Shown one piece after another: positions 1-8,556 of a stretch of DNA of 38,640 nucleotides (positions are counted from its first letter, which is position 1; each line of letters begins with the position of its first letter). A program made the position numbers and the translations under genes. Source of the stretch: Chitinophagales bacterium. Lineage in GTDB: Bacteria; Bacteroidota; Bacteroidia; Chitinophagales; JADJOU01. Location: assembly GCA_025455685.1 (NCBI GenBank), contig JALOMB010000010.1, positions 1 through 38,640 of the forward strand, written 5' to 3'. The notes under the pieces are model-generated. The model was given only the letters and a program-made list of their open reading frames with translations. It was not told the origin of the DNA and searched no databases.

Positions 1-71
1 GTCTTATTTCTTGCTTTTTGAACAGCACTTCCCTTCTTTTACATCTTTTTCATCTTTCATCACCACAATGA

Positions 72-572
72 CTACCGTCCATGTGAAACAATCCATATAA
101 CAGCATATGATGGTGCACCACGGCTGCAAGCCAACGCACCACGTTCGAACTCTTTCAATTCAATTTTTTCAGTCAGTGCTTTCACACGCAATTCCAGTAA
201 ATCAAAAGCCGTTAATTGATGCTGATTTCTAGAGATTGGAAGTATTGAAATTTTGTCTAATTTATTTGGATCTGAAAATTCATTTACCAACTTAATTTGG
301 TTAGGCAACATTCCAAGTTCTTGCAAAATATAAATCAGTTTATTTCTTCTTTGTTTATATCTTTTATTGAGCTTCCTTGTTCCTCTTGCTATTCTTCTGC
401 TAGCATTTTTAGTTTGAGCCTGCCCTTGCTCAAACTTACTTAGTTCTGCTCCCATCGGAATAATCCTACTTCCCATTCCAAGGATTTCTCCTTGCTTATT
501 TTCAAAATCTTTTTCAATTAATGCCCAACCAATAGAGTTAGTTCCTATATCCAATCCCAATATTTTTTTCAT
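72..572 (-). pseudogene. cas9: Truncated type II Cas9 (N-terminal RuvC-I and arginine-rich bridge helix only)
   Basis: MKKILGLDIGTNSIGWALIE (RuvC-I) and ASRRIARGTRKLNKRYKQRRNKLIYILQELGML (bridge helix); Cas9-like up to ...EKIELKEFER (about position 141), then an unrelated 22-residue tail and stop. Confidence 0.9.
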
Positions 573-583
573 AAAATAAATTT

Positions 584-616
584 TTTGATAAAATTAAAAA
601 TTTTCTATTATTTTTG
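584..616 (+). promoter_or_regulatory. Putative Bacteroidota sigma promoter for the tracrRNA-like gene (TTTG -N21- TATTTTTG)
   Basis: TTTG at 584-587 and TATTTTTG at 609-616 match the -33/-7 consensus TTTG/TAnnTTTG. Confidence 0.55.
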
Positions 617-620
617 CTTA

Positions 621-700
621 CAATTTTTAATCAATTCACAATAAGGATTATTCCGTTGTGAAAACATTTAAGGTGGGGTTTATACCTCGCCTTTTTTTTT
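621..700 (+). ncRNA. Putative tracrRNA, divergent from the cas9 fragment
   Basis: Anti-repeat-like CAATTTTTAATCAATTCACAATAAGG; nexus CACAATAAGGATTATTCCGTTGTG with CACAA/TTGTG stem (637-641/656-660); AAAACATTTAAGG; ends in an intrinsic terminator; adjacent to cas9. Confidence 0.75.
670..700 (+). terminator. Rho-independent terminator of the tracrRNA-like unit
   Basis: AAGGTGGGG-TTTATA-CCTCGCCTT (9 bp with 2 G-U) followed by T run to 700. Confidence 0.85.
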
Positions 701-840
701 AAACTTGAACTTATAAGCGTCTTGCTCAGCGAGTAAATGTTTTTAAATTCTTTCATTTTTCCAAAATTTTAAAAATTAGTGAGTAAAAATATTGATTTTT
801 TCCAAACAAATTTAGACAAAAATCAAAACAAATATAAAGC

Positions 841-863
841 AAAAAACGACACAACGCGTCGTT
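841..863 (-). terminator. Intrinsic terminator downstream of the alpha/beta hydrolase gene
   Basis: Minus strand AACGAC-GCGTTGT-GTCGTT followed by TTTT. Confidence 0.5.
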
Positions 864-947
864 ATTGGCAATAAAAATTAAAAAGCAAGTAAACATAAGA
901 CTTTCAGCAAGTTAATAAAATGGAAATAGCAACAAAAAAACAAAAAA

Positions 948-1919
948 CTACCGCAAATCAATACTAGAGAGCCGCTCTTCTAAGAAATTAGCGACGAAGA
1001 TTTCATGATAAAAATAAGGCTTAGCTTCATAAAAACCTACATGACCGCCATATTGAGGATAAGCGAGATAAATATGTTCATTGTTTAACTCTTGATCTTT
1101 TGGATAAGATAAGGCATTGAGAAAAGAATCATTTAAGGCATTGAATATCAAAGTAGGGGTTTTGATTTGAGGTAAATACGGCAAACTCGAAGCCTTCTGA
1201 TAATAGTCCATAGCGGAGTCAAATCCATGAAGCGGCGCGGTATAAATATCATCAAAATCATAAAAGTTTTTGACTTTCTTTAAATCCGATATAGGCAAAT
1301 CTTGGGGAAATTGTGCGTGTTTGTCTCTAACTTTTTGTTTGAGATTGCGCATAAACCGCCATAGATAGAGTCGATTATGCCACTGATTGATTTCATGGCA
1401 GGCACCACCCAAATCCAAAGGTACAGAAATAGCGAACCCCAAACGTATTTTATCGTGATATACATTAGGTCTTGCGAGATAATTGAGCGTAACGCTTCCA
1501 CCCATCGAAAAACCGCCTAAAATTATATTTTGATAGCCTAGCACCTCGACCGCGTGGGTTACTATTCGATGAATATCGGTGATTTCTCCTGAATGATAAA
1601 AACGTAGCTGTCGATTCATCTTTTCACCACAAGAGCGATAATTCCAAGCGAGTACATCATAACCATTTTGGGATAAAAGCTGTGCCATTCCAAGCATATA
1701 AGTTCTGCGGCTATTGCCTTCGAGACCATGAGAAAGGATGACTAAAGTCTTGGATTGATTTGGATACAAATCGAATTCTAGAAAATCATCGTCATCAGTA
1801 GCGATTTCATAAGTTTCTGGACTATGCGAAATAGATACATTCCTTTTGAGGTTGGGCAAAATTGTCTGGAAATGAGGGTTTTTCCAGAACGGATCGTAAG
1901 AAGTCTCGAGTAAAGGCAT
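948..1919 (-). CDS. Alpha/beta-fold hydrolase, YheT-like family
   Basis: FWKNPHFQTILPNL N-terminus, LSHGLEGNS, nucleophile elbow GGFSMGGS, C-terminal GGHVGF. Confidence 0.85.
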   Translation of the reverse strand: MPLLETSYDPFWKNPHFQTILPNLKRNVSISHSPETYEIATDDDDFLEFDLYPNQSKTLVILSHGLEGNSRRTYMLGMAQLLSQNGYDVLAWNYRSCGEKMNRQLRFYHSGEITDIHRIVTHAVEVLGYQNIILGGFSMGGSVTLNYLARPNVYHDKIRLGFAISVPLDLGGACHEINQWHNRLYLWRFMRNLKQKVRDKHAQFPQDLPISDLKKVKNFYDFDDIYTAPLHGFDSAMDYYQKASSLPYLPQIKTPTLIFNALNDSFLNALSYPKDQELNNEHIYLAYPQYGGHVGFYEAKPYFYHEIFVANFLEERLSSIDLR

Positions 1920-1952
1920 AAATTTAATCAGACAAAAATAAGAAAATTAAGC

Positions 1953-1960
1953 TATCTTTG
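1953..1960 (+). promoter_or_regulatory. -7 box (TATCTTTG) upstream of ndk
   Basis: Matches TAnnTTTG 20 nt before the ATG at 1981. Confidence 0.5.
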
Positions 1961-1980
1961 CCGACAAAAAAAATCAACTT

Positions 1981-2397
1981 ATGACCAATCAAACCTATAC
2001 TATGATTAAGCCTGACGCTGTGGCTAATAAACATACTGGTGCTATCATCGATAGAATAATTAAAGCAGGCTATCAAATCAAAGCGATGAAATACATGAAA
2101 ATGGACGAAGCTTTGGCTAAGAAATTTTATGAAATTCACAAAGAAAGACCATTTTATATGGAGTTAGTAGGCTTTATGACCTCAGGGCCTATTGTGGCTA
2201 TCTTGCTTGAAAAAGAAAATGCGGTGGAAGATTTTAGAAAATTCATCGGTGCGACCAATCCAGCAAATGCAGAAGTGGGTACCATACGAAAAGATTTCGC
2301 AGAAAATATCGAGAGAAATGCTATTCATGGCTCAGATAGTGATGAGAATGCGGCCTTGGAGGCGAGTATAATTTTCGCACCAAATGAAATTGTATAA
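1981..2397 (+). CDS. ndk: Nucleoside diphosphate kinase
   Basis: TYTMIKPDAV start and NAIHGSDS active-site motif. Confidence 0.97.
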   Translation: MTNQTYTMIKPDAVANKHTGAIIDRIIKAGYQIKAMKYMKMDEALAKKFYEIHKERPFYMELVGFMTSGPIVAILLEKENAVEDFRKFIGATNPANAEVGTIRKDFAENIERNAIHGSDSDENAALEASIIFAPNEIV

Positions 2398-2412
2398 ACT
2401 GTAAATTCAATT

Positions 2413-2440
2413 AAGACGCTGAAAAGCGTCTTTTTTTTTT
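2413..2440 (+). terminator. Intrinsic terminator after ndk
   Basis: AAGACGCT-GAAA-AGCGTCTT (8 bp perfect stem, GNRA loop) followed by T run. Confidence 0.9.
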
Positions 2441-2441
2441 C

Positions 2442-3479
2442 ATGGATCAAATTACTTTTTTTTCTAGTTATTCAAGTGAAGCCTTATCGACTTTTAGGAG
2501 TTTAGTCGAGCAGCATCATAGATTTGCTATTTGCACTCATATGGGCTCAGACTATGACTCTGTAGGGAGCTCTAGCGGTTTGTATTTGTTTCTCAAAACT
2601 CTAAATAAAGAAGTATATAATATCTTCCCTACTGCGCCAAGTCAAAATTTTAGATGGATAAAAGGAATGGAGGATTGTTTGGTTTATGAAGAAAGCCAAA
2701 AAAAACTAATCGAAGAGACTTTAACAAATACAGAAGTATTGTTTTGCTTAGATTTTAATGATTTAAAGCGTCTAGATAAACTAAGTGATTTCGTAGAATC
2801 TCTCCATATAAAAAAAGTACTAATCGATCATCATCAAAACCCCACTGATGAATTCACCAATAATTTAGCTAAAATTGGGGCAAGCTCGACTAGTGAGCTG
2901 ATTTATGACTTGATACGGTCAATGGCTAAAGTGCCATTTCATCCCGAAATTTTGAAAGCCCTCTATGCTGGCATCATAAGTGATACCGGAGGATTTCAAT
3001 ACAATACCACTCAGGCTTCGACGCATCGCATAGCAGCTGAAATTATATCCTATTTGCCCGATCATACCAAAGTATATGAAAAGATTTCTTCAGATTTTAC
3101 CTTGGCTCAGTTTCAATTTTTCCAAAATATATTTTTGCATCATAGTCGATTAGTTCGTGAAGACACGATAATTCAATGGATAAGCATAGACGACTATGGA
3201 AAATATGGCGTGACACAAGATGATACCGAAGGCTTGGTCAATTACCCAATGAGGATTCAAAGCATCGTCAATTCTGTATTGATCAAACAAACAGAACCAA
3301 ATTTCTTTAAACTTAGTTTTCGTTCAAAAGAAGAAAACATTCTAGAAATCGCCAAAAAATTCGAGGGCGGTGGACATAAAATGGCTGCTGGAGGTAGATA
3401 TATCGGAAATTTAAGTGATTTAATAGAGAAAATAGTCATCCTAAAGCCTTTATTGGTTTGCGGGTTTTATTTTCATTGA
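2442..3479 (+). CDS. nrnA: DHH/DHHA1 phosphoesterase, NrnA-like (oligoribonuclease/PAP phosphatase)
   Basis: THMGSDYDSVGSS, VLIDHHQNP (DHH), GIISDTGGFQY, FEGGGHKMAAGG (DHHA1); C-terminal about 12 residues look aberrant. Confidence 0.88.
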   Translation: MDQITFFSSYSSEALSTFRSLVEQHHRFAICTHMGSDYDSVGSSSGLYLFLKTLNKEVYNIFPTAPSQNFRWIKGMEDCLVYEESQKKLIEETLTNTEVLFCLDFNDLKRLDKLSDFVESLHIKKVLIDHHQNPTDEFTNNLAKIGASSTSELIYDLIRSMAKVPFHPEILKALYAGIISDTGGFQYNTTQASTHRIAAEIISYLPDHTKVYEKISSDFTLAQFQFFQNIFLHHSRLVREDTIIQWISIDDYGKYGVTQDDTEGLVNYPMRIQSIVNSVLIKQTEPNFFKLSFRSKEENILEIAKKFEGGGHKMAAGGRYIGNLSDLIEKIVILKPLLVCGFYFH

Positions 3480-4216
3480 TATTATACGGTATTATATGGC
3501 TTATCGCAATAAGAGAAAAAATAGCTTATTCAGATTGGTTGAGATTTTTCTTTTGTGGGCTATTTGGTGTAGCACTCAATCAAAATTTATTTTTCGAAGG
3601 AATTAGCCGCACATCTAGTATTCACGGTGCTTTGATCATGATTTTGACGCCTTTGATTACCTTTGTAGCGAGTAGTATAGTGGCGCGAAAGCAACTAAAA
3701 GGCATTCAATTTATTGGAATAATTCTAGGAATTGTCGGTACTTCAGTTCTAATATTATGGCAGCCTACACATGGTACTCCTTCGGCTTTAGGTGATTTTT
3801 TAGTGATTTTGAATGCGTTGAGTTATGCAATTTATCTCATCATCGTAAAGCCGCTTATGAGTCGATATAATCCTTTGACAGTCATAATGATGTGCTTTGG
3901 TATGGGGAGCCTTTTGACAACACCTTGGAGTTTTTTGGATATTGGGTTGACTAATTGGACAATGATTTTAGGGGATTACTTTTGGTATTTGTTTTTTGTC
4001 TTGTTTTTCGCGACATTTCTCGTTTATTTACTCAATGTAGTGGCATTGAAATCGGTGAGTAGCACTGCCGTGAGTAGCTTCATATATACACAGCCTTTGT
4101 TTGCGATACTCATCGCTACGACTTGGAAAAAAGAACCTTTAGAGCCTTATGTAGTTTTGGGAGGTGGGCTCATTGGACTTGGGCTATGGCTCACTAATAG
4201 TCAAAAAAGAGAATAA
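3458..4216 (+). CDS. EamA/DMT-family transporter, apparently lacking its N-terminal TM1
   Basis: EamA-like GLFGVALNQNLFFEGISRTSSIHGALIMILTP; first possible start is an internal TTG; family-like residues (HPKAFIGLRVLF) continue upstream in frame into the nrnA 3' end. Confidence 0.75.
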   Translation: MRVLFSLILYGIIWLIAIREKIAYSDWLRFFFCGLFGVALNQNLFFEGISRTSSIHGALIMILTPLITFVASSIVARKQLKGIQFIGIILGIVGTSVLILWQPTHGTPSALGDFLVILNALSYAIYLIIVKPLMSRYNPLTVIMMCFGMGSLLTTPWSFLDIGLTNWTMILGDYFWYLFFVLFFATFLVYLLNVVALKSVSSTAVSSFIYTQPLFAILIATTWKKEPLEPYVVLGGGLIGLGLWLTNSQKRE

Positions 4217-4269
4217 ATTCTAATTGAATCATAAAAAAATATTATATTTACGCTTAAAAAATAGACCTT

Positions 4270-5142
4270 ATGATATTATCGATGACTGGATATGGCAAGC
4301 ATGAGTTTACGTTTCGAAATCAAGTCTATTGTCTTGAGATTAAAACGCTGAACGCTAAAAATCTCGACCTTAATCTAAGATTGCCTAATGTAATGCGCGC
4401 ACTTGATTTTAAACTAAAAAGTCAAACACTGCAACCGTTATACAGAGGCAAAATTGATATTCTAGTCAAGTCTATGAGCGAAGATATCGAAGAAATCAAA
4501 ATTGACGAAGCCCGTTTTATGAACTATTATAGTTATTTTCAGGAACTAAGTGCTAGAGTCAATAATTCAAGCAATGTATTTAAACTCGCTATACAATACA
4601 GTGAAAAAAATCAAGGACAAGAAGAAGACCTCAATGCAGAGGAGGTTCAAGAGCTGTTAGGTCATTTCAATCAAGGAATAGCGCTGGTAGAAGAGCATCG
4701 AAAAATTGAAGGGCTAACTATAGAAAAGGATATCATGGCTCTAGTCGATGAAATCCAAGAAGGCTATGAGCAAATCAAGAAACTAGACACCAATAGAATC
4801 GAACAAAAACGTCAGAAAATTAAAGCGAAGCTCGATGAAATTGCTTTAGAACATAAATTTGACCTCAATTCTGCTAGAATTGAAGAAGAATTGATTTATT
4901 ATATAGACAAATTAGATATTCACGAAGAAATTCAGCGGATGTTTACGCATATTGATTTTTTTAGAAATTGTATTTTAAAGGAAGAAAAACAAGGGAAAAA
5001 ACTCGGCTTCATCACCCAAGAAATGCTCAGAGAAATCAACACCACGGGCTCAAAAGCCAATGATAGTGATATACTCAAGATAGTCGTCCAGCTCAAAAAT
5101 GCGCTGGAACAAATCAAAGAACAAATTGCTAATATTTTGTAA
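4270..5142 (+). CDS. YicC-family protein (putative endoribonuclease)
   Basis: MILSMTGYGK start, LEIKTLNAKNLDLNLRLP, C-terminal GKKLGFITQEMLREINTTGSKAND. Confidence 0.95.
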   Translation: MILSMTGYGKHEFTFRNQVYCLEIKTLNAKNLDLNLRLPNVMRALDFKLKSQTLQPLYRGKIDILVKSMSEDIEEIKIDEARFMNYYSYFQELSARVNNSSNVFKLAIQYSEKNQGQEEDLNAEEVQELLGHFNQGIALVEEHRKIEGLTIEKDIMALVDEIQEGYEQIKKLDTNRIEQKRQKIKAKLDEIALEHKFDLNSARIEEELIYYIDKLDIHEEIQRMFTHIDFFRNCILKEEKQGKKLGFITQEMLREINTTGSKANDSDILKIVVQLKNALEQIKEQIANIL

Positions 5143-5152
5143 ATTTACTTCT

Positions 5153-5731
5153 ATGAAACATATCAAACTTCTACTCATCACAGCACCATCGGGCTCCGGA
5201 AAAACATCCCTAATCAAAAGGCTTTTGGAGGAGTATCCACAGTTTAGCTTCTCTACCTCTGCTACGACACGCCAGATGAGACCTGGCGAAGTCTCTGAAA
5301 AAGACTATTATTATCTTTCAGAAACTGAGTTTGACCAAAAAGTAAAAGAAAATGCCTTCTTAGAATGGGAAGAAGTATATCAAGGGACTAAATATGGTAC
5401 CTTAAAATCAGAAATAGATAGAATCAATGGACTACAAAAAATTCCTATCCTCGACATTGATGTAATGGGAGCGATGAGAGTAAAAAAAATGCTTCATGAT
5501 GAATTGCTCTCCATTTATATAATGCCGCCAAATCTAGAAGCGCTTGAATCTAGACTTAGAAAAAGAAATACCGAAACAGAAGAGAAAATTCAAATTCGCT
5601 TAAATAAAGCTAAATGTGAGTTGAAATTTGCAGATTTATTTGATTTGAAGGTCATAAATGACGATTTCGAAGTAGCCTATCATGATTTTTTAGGAAAAAT
5701 TATCACGCATTTCCCAAAACTAAGAAATTAA
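5153..5731 (+). CDS. gmk: Guanylate kinase
   Basis: P-loop APSGSGKTSL; STSATTRQMRPGE; GTKYGT. ATG at 5153 preferred over the longer ORF start at 5099. Confidence 0.95.
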   Translation: MKHIKLLLITAPSGSGKTSLIKRLLEEYPQFSFSTSATTRQMRPGEVSEKDYYYLSETEFDQKVKENAFLEWEEVYQGTKYGTLKSEIDRINGLQKIPILDIDVMGAMRVKKMLHDELLSIYIMPPNLEALESRLRKRNTETEEKIQIRLNKAKCELKFADLFDLKVINDDFEVAYHDFLGKIITHFPKLRN

Positions 5732-6493
5732 ATGAATCCTTTGATTTTGCTATCTCCCGCTAAGACAATGCGAGAGACAGATTTGAACTTATCAGAATCC
5801 TTGGCAGAGTCTGCGGCTGCATTATGCGAGCAGGCTATTCAGATGATTTCCAGCCTCAAAACCTTTTCAATCCCTGAGCTTCAAATACTTTATAAATCAA
5901 GCGAAGATATTGCTACTCAAAATTTCCAGCGATATCAGAGTATTGAAAAAAACCGCAAATATGCAGCGATAACCTTATATCGAGGCGAAGTGTATAAATC
6001 TTTTGATTTCGAAAAAATGAAAGAGTCGCAACGCAATAATATGGGAAAACACATCGTAATAATTTCGGCTTTATATGGCTTGATTCCAGCATTTACGTCA
6101 ATAGCTCCATATCGTTTGGATATGCATTGTAAATCAGACAAGTTTCCGGAAAAATCTTTGCTGACATACTGGAAAAAGACAAATACGCAAACCATTCAAG
6201 CGATGATTCAAAAAAACAAATTTGATGTCATTTTTGATTTAGCGTCCAAGGAATTCACCCAAACCATAGATTTCAAGGCGATAAACATACCAAAATACGA
6301 TTTTGAGTTTTGGTCAAAAGCACCGAGCGGCTTCAAACAAATCTCTACGATCCAAAAACAAATGCGGGGACAAATGGCTAATGCCCTCACATTAGAAATT
6401 CCAAAGAACCTAAAAGACATCGAAAATCTTAGCATAGCAGATTTTAAAGGTCAAGCCTTTAGAAACAATACATTCATTTTTCATCAAAATTAA
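5732..6493 (+). CDS. yaaA: Peroxide stress protein YaaA (UPF0246)
   Basis: LLSPAKTM start, ITLYRGEVYKSFD, LYGLIPAFTSIAPYRLDM, GQAFRNNTFIF. Confidence 0.92.
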   Translation: MNPLILLSPAKTMRETDLNLSESLAESAAALCEQAIQMISSLKTFSIPELQILYKSSEDIATQNFQRYQSIEKNRKYAAITLYRGEVYKSFDFEKMKESQRNNMGKHIVIISALYGLIPAFTSIAPYRLDMHCKSDKFPEKSLLTYWKKTNTQTIQAMIQKNKFDVIFDLASKEFTQTIDFKAINIPKYDFEFWSKAPSGFKQISTIQKQMRGQMANALTLEIPKNLKDIENLSIADFKGQAFRNNTFIFHQN

Positions 6494-6498
6494 TCTAT

Positions 6499-6849
6499 AT
6501 GTCCTTACATTATTCTGATATCTCCCTAAAAATAGGGCTCAACGAAAACAAAATCCCTCAAGACCTCAAATGGCGGGCATCTGACTCAGGCAATGAAAAC
6601 TATCAAGACTGTAAAATATTTAACTTAGGAATCTGGAGTACTTCCGAAAAAAATGTCTTGAATATTAATTTATGGCGGGAAGATACGCAGCTCGATGAAA
6701 TGCACGCCTTTTACTTTAGATATTTAATGCAAATTACAGAATCATATTGCCGTGCGACACAGAATCCTTATGCCATGGAGGAAATGAAAAATTTTGTAGA
6801 AGCTCTAGCTAAAAAAACTGCTGCTTTTGAAGATTCAAGAAATTCTTAA
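6499..6849 (+). CDS. gldC: Gliding motility-associated protein GldC
   Basis: Pattern ISLKIGLNENKIPQDLKWRASDSG...LGIWSTSEKNVLNINLWREDTQLDEMHAFYF matches GldC. Confidence 0.85.
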   Translation: MSLHYSDISLKIGLNENKIPQDLKWRASDSGNENYQDCKIFNLGIWSTSEKNVLNINLWREDTQLDEMHAFYFRYLMQITESYCRATQNPYAMEEMKNFVEALAKKTAAFEDSRNS

Positions 6850-8380
6850 AACGTTAATCAGGCGTTTTAAATTTATTCAATATTGGCAAAAGCGGGAGTT
6901 ATGGCTGCTTATTTTGGCTATTATAATTGGGTTAGGAATAATTTTTTACTTGAATCATGTAGCCAATGAAATTGCGAAAAGGGAAGAAGGTCAAGTAATT
7001 ATTTGGGCTAATGAAATTCAACAAAAAGCAAATCTTTTAGAGCTTTCTAATGAAATTTTTAACATAATAAAAACTGAAGAACGCATCAAGATACAAGTGT
7101 ATGCTAAAGCAAGTCAGTTTGTAACCTCTGAGACTAATGAAAAAAAGCTCTCGATGCTCTTGGATATTCTTCAGCTCAATCAAAACATCCCTACGGTCTT
7201 AGTGGACGATCAAATGCGGATTTTAGAGTATAAAAATACAGAACATTTCACGAAACTAACTACTATTTCTAAAGAAAAAAATCCTGATTTTTTTAAATTC
7301 AAACCTATTGAATTTGATTTCAATGGAAAAAAACAATATATTTATTTCAAAGAATCTATACTTTTTGACAAACTAAAAAAATACACCTTGCTCAGTGAAG
7401 GTGCATTTTTCGAAGAGATTCAAAACAATCTCAAGGATATTCCAATATTAATTTACGACCAAAATGATTCTTTGGTTAGTTTTAATTATATAGATGAGAA
7501 AATCGTAGCTAATCCCTTGATGTTTAAGACTTATCAAGAGCAATTTAAGGAGTCGAGAACACCAATTTATATTAATTTCGATGAAAACGCTTATATGATT
7601 TATTATAAACCTTCAGGTATTATATCTATCCTTAGATGGTTGCCTTTGCTGCTTTATGCTACTTTATTTGTAATTGGATATATTTCATGGGTGGCTTTTA
7701 AAAAATTAAATCAAAATGAAAAAAACTTGCTTTGGGTAGGCATGTCAAAAGAAACCGCTCATCAACTCGGTACGCCAATTTCTTCTTTGTCGGCTTGGGT
7801 CGAATTGCTCAGTGAAAAATATCACGACAATAACCACATTCAAGACATAACGCAAGAGCTCAATGCAGACATTGTCAGGCTGAGTAAAATTGCAGATAGA
7901 TTTAGCAAAATCGGTTCAAAGCCCAATTTAGAAAATATTGAACTCACCGCTTTCCTAGAAAATGCCATTAGCTATATGCGAGAGCGAATTCCTAATTCAA
8001 TAGAGTTTGATATACAGCTAGGCATGGAAGAGCTATACTGCAAAATCAACACATCGCTCATGGAATGGGTCATCGAGAATTTATTTAAAAACGCTTATGA
8101 TGCCATAGGAAGCCAAGGAAAAATATCGCTTATTCTTGACAAAACCAAATTAAATCAGATTCAAATTGATATTATAGACAATGGAAAAGGCATGGCCAAA
8201 GAGCACTTCGAAACTTGCTTCGAACCGGGATTTACGACCAAAAAGCGTGGATGGGGATTAGGATTATCCTTGTGTAAACGGATTATTGAGCAGTATTTCC
8301 AAGGAAAAATCTCTGTAACTTGGTCTGAAAAAGGTCAAGGTACCAATTTTAGGATTATGCTGCCTTATTCAAGCGAGTAA
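6827..8380 (+). CDS. Two-TM sensor histidine kinase
   Basis: H-box GMSKETAHQLGTPISSL; N-box NLFKNAYDAI; DNGKGM; GWGLGLSL; TTG start overlapping gldC by 23 nt. Confidence 0.9.
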   Translation: MKIQEILKTLIRRFKFIQYWQKRELWLLILAIIIGLGIIFYLNHVANEIAKREEGQVIIWANEIQQKANLLELSNEIFNIIKTEERIKIQVYAKASQFVTSETNEKKLSMLLDILQLNQNIPTVLVDDQMRILEYKNTEHFTKLTTISKEKNPDFFKFKPIEFDFNGKKQYIYFKESILFDKLKKYTLLSEGAFFEEIQNNLKDIPILIYDQNDSLVSFNYIDEKIVANPLMFKTYQEQFKESRTPIYINFDENAYMIYYKPSGIISILRWLPLLLYATLFVIGYISWVAFKKLNQNEKNLLWVGMSKETAHQLGTPISSLSAWVELLSEKYHDNNHIQDITQELNADIVRLSKIADRFSKIGSKPNLENIELTAFLENAISYMRERIPNSIEFDIQLGMEELYCKINTSLMEWVIENLFKNAYDAIGSQGKISLILDKTKLNQIQIDIIDNGKGMAKEHFETCFEPGFTTKKRGWGLGLSLCKRIIEQYFQGKISVTWSEKGQGTNFRIMLPYSSE

Positions 8381-8556
8381 ATTAATTTCTTGATTTAAGG
8401 TATTGGTTTGAATCCCATTTAGGGATTTGTCTCTAAATTCATCTATCCCGATTATTTTTTTAAAAATTTACGCAATTAATTTTATTGCAACGTCAACTTT
8501 CGACGCTTTGAAATGCGATTATTGTCCTATCATTTATTCATTAAAAACTAAACGAT

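Noticed and set aside
573-947. CRISPR array near the cas9 fragment
   Set aside because: No regularly spaced direct repeats here or noticed elsewhere in the window; only the single anti-repeat-like stretch
1924-2139. Minus-strand 71-aa ORF over ndk
   Set aside because: Antisense shadow of ndk
2442-4216. Programmed NrnA-EamA fusion by frameshifting
   Set aside because: No slippery site plus structure recognised at the overlap; a deletion or assembly junction is the simpler explanation
8411-8427. Inverted repeat AATCCC-ATTTA-GGGATT after the histidine kinase
   Set aside because: Short stem without a following U-tract; not convincing as a terminator
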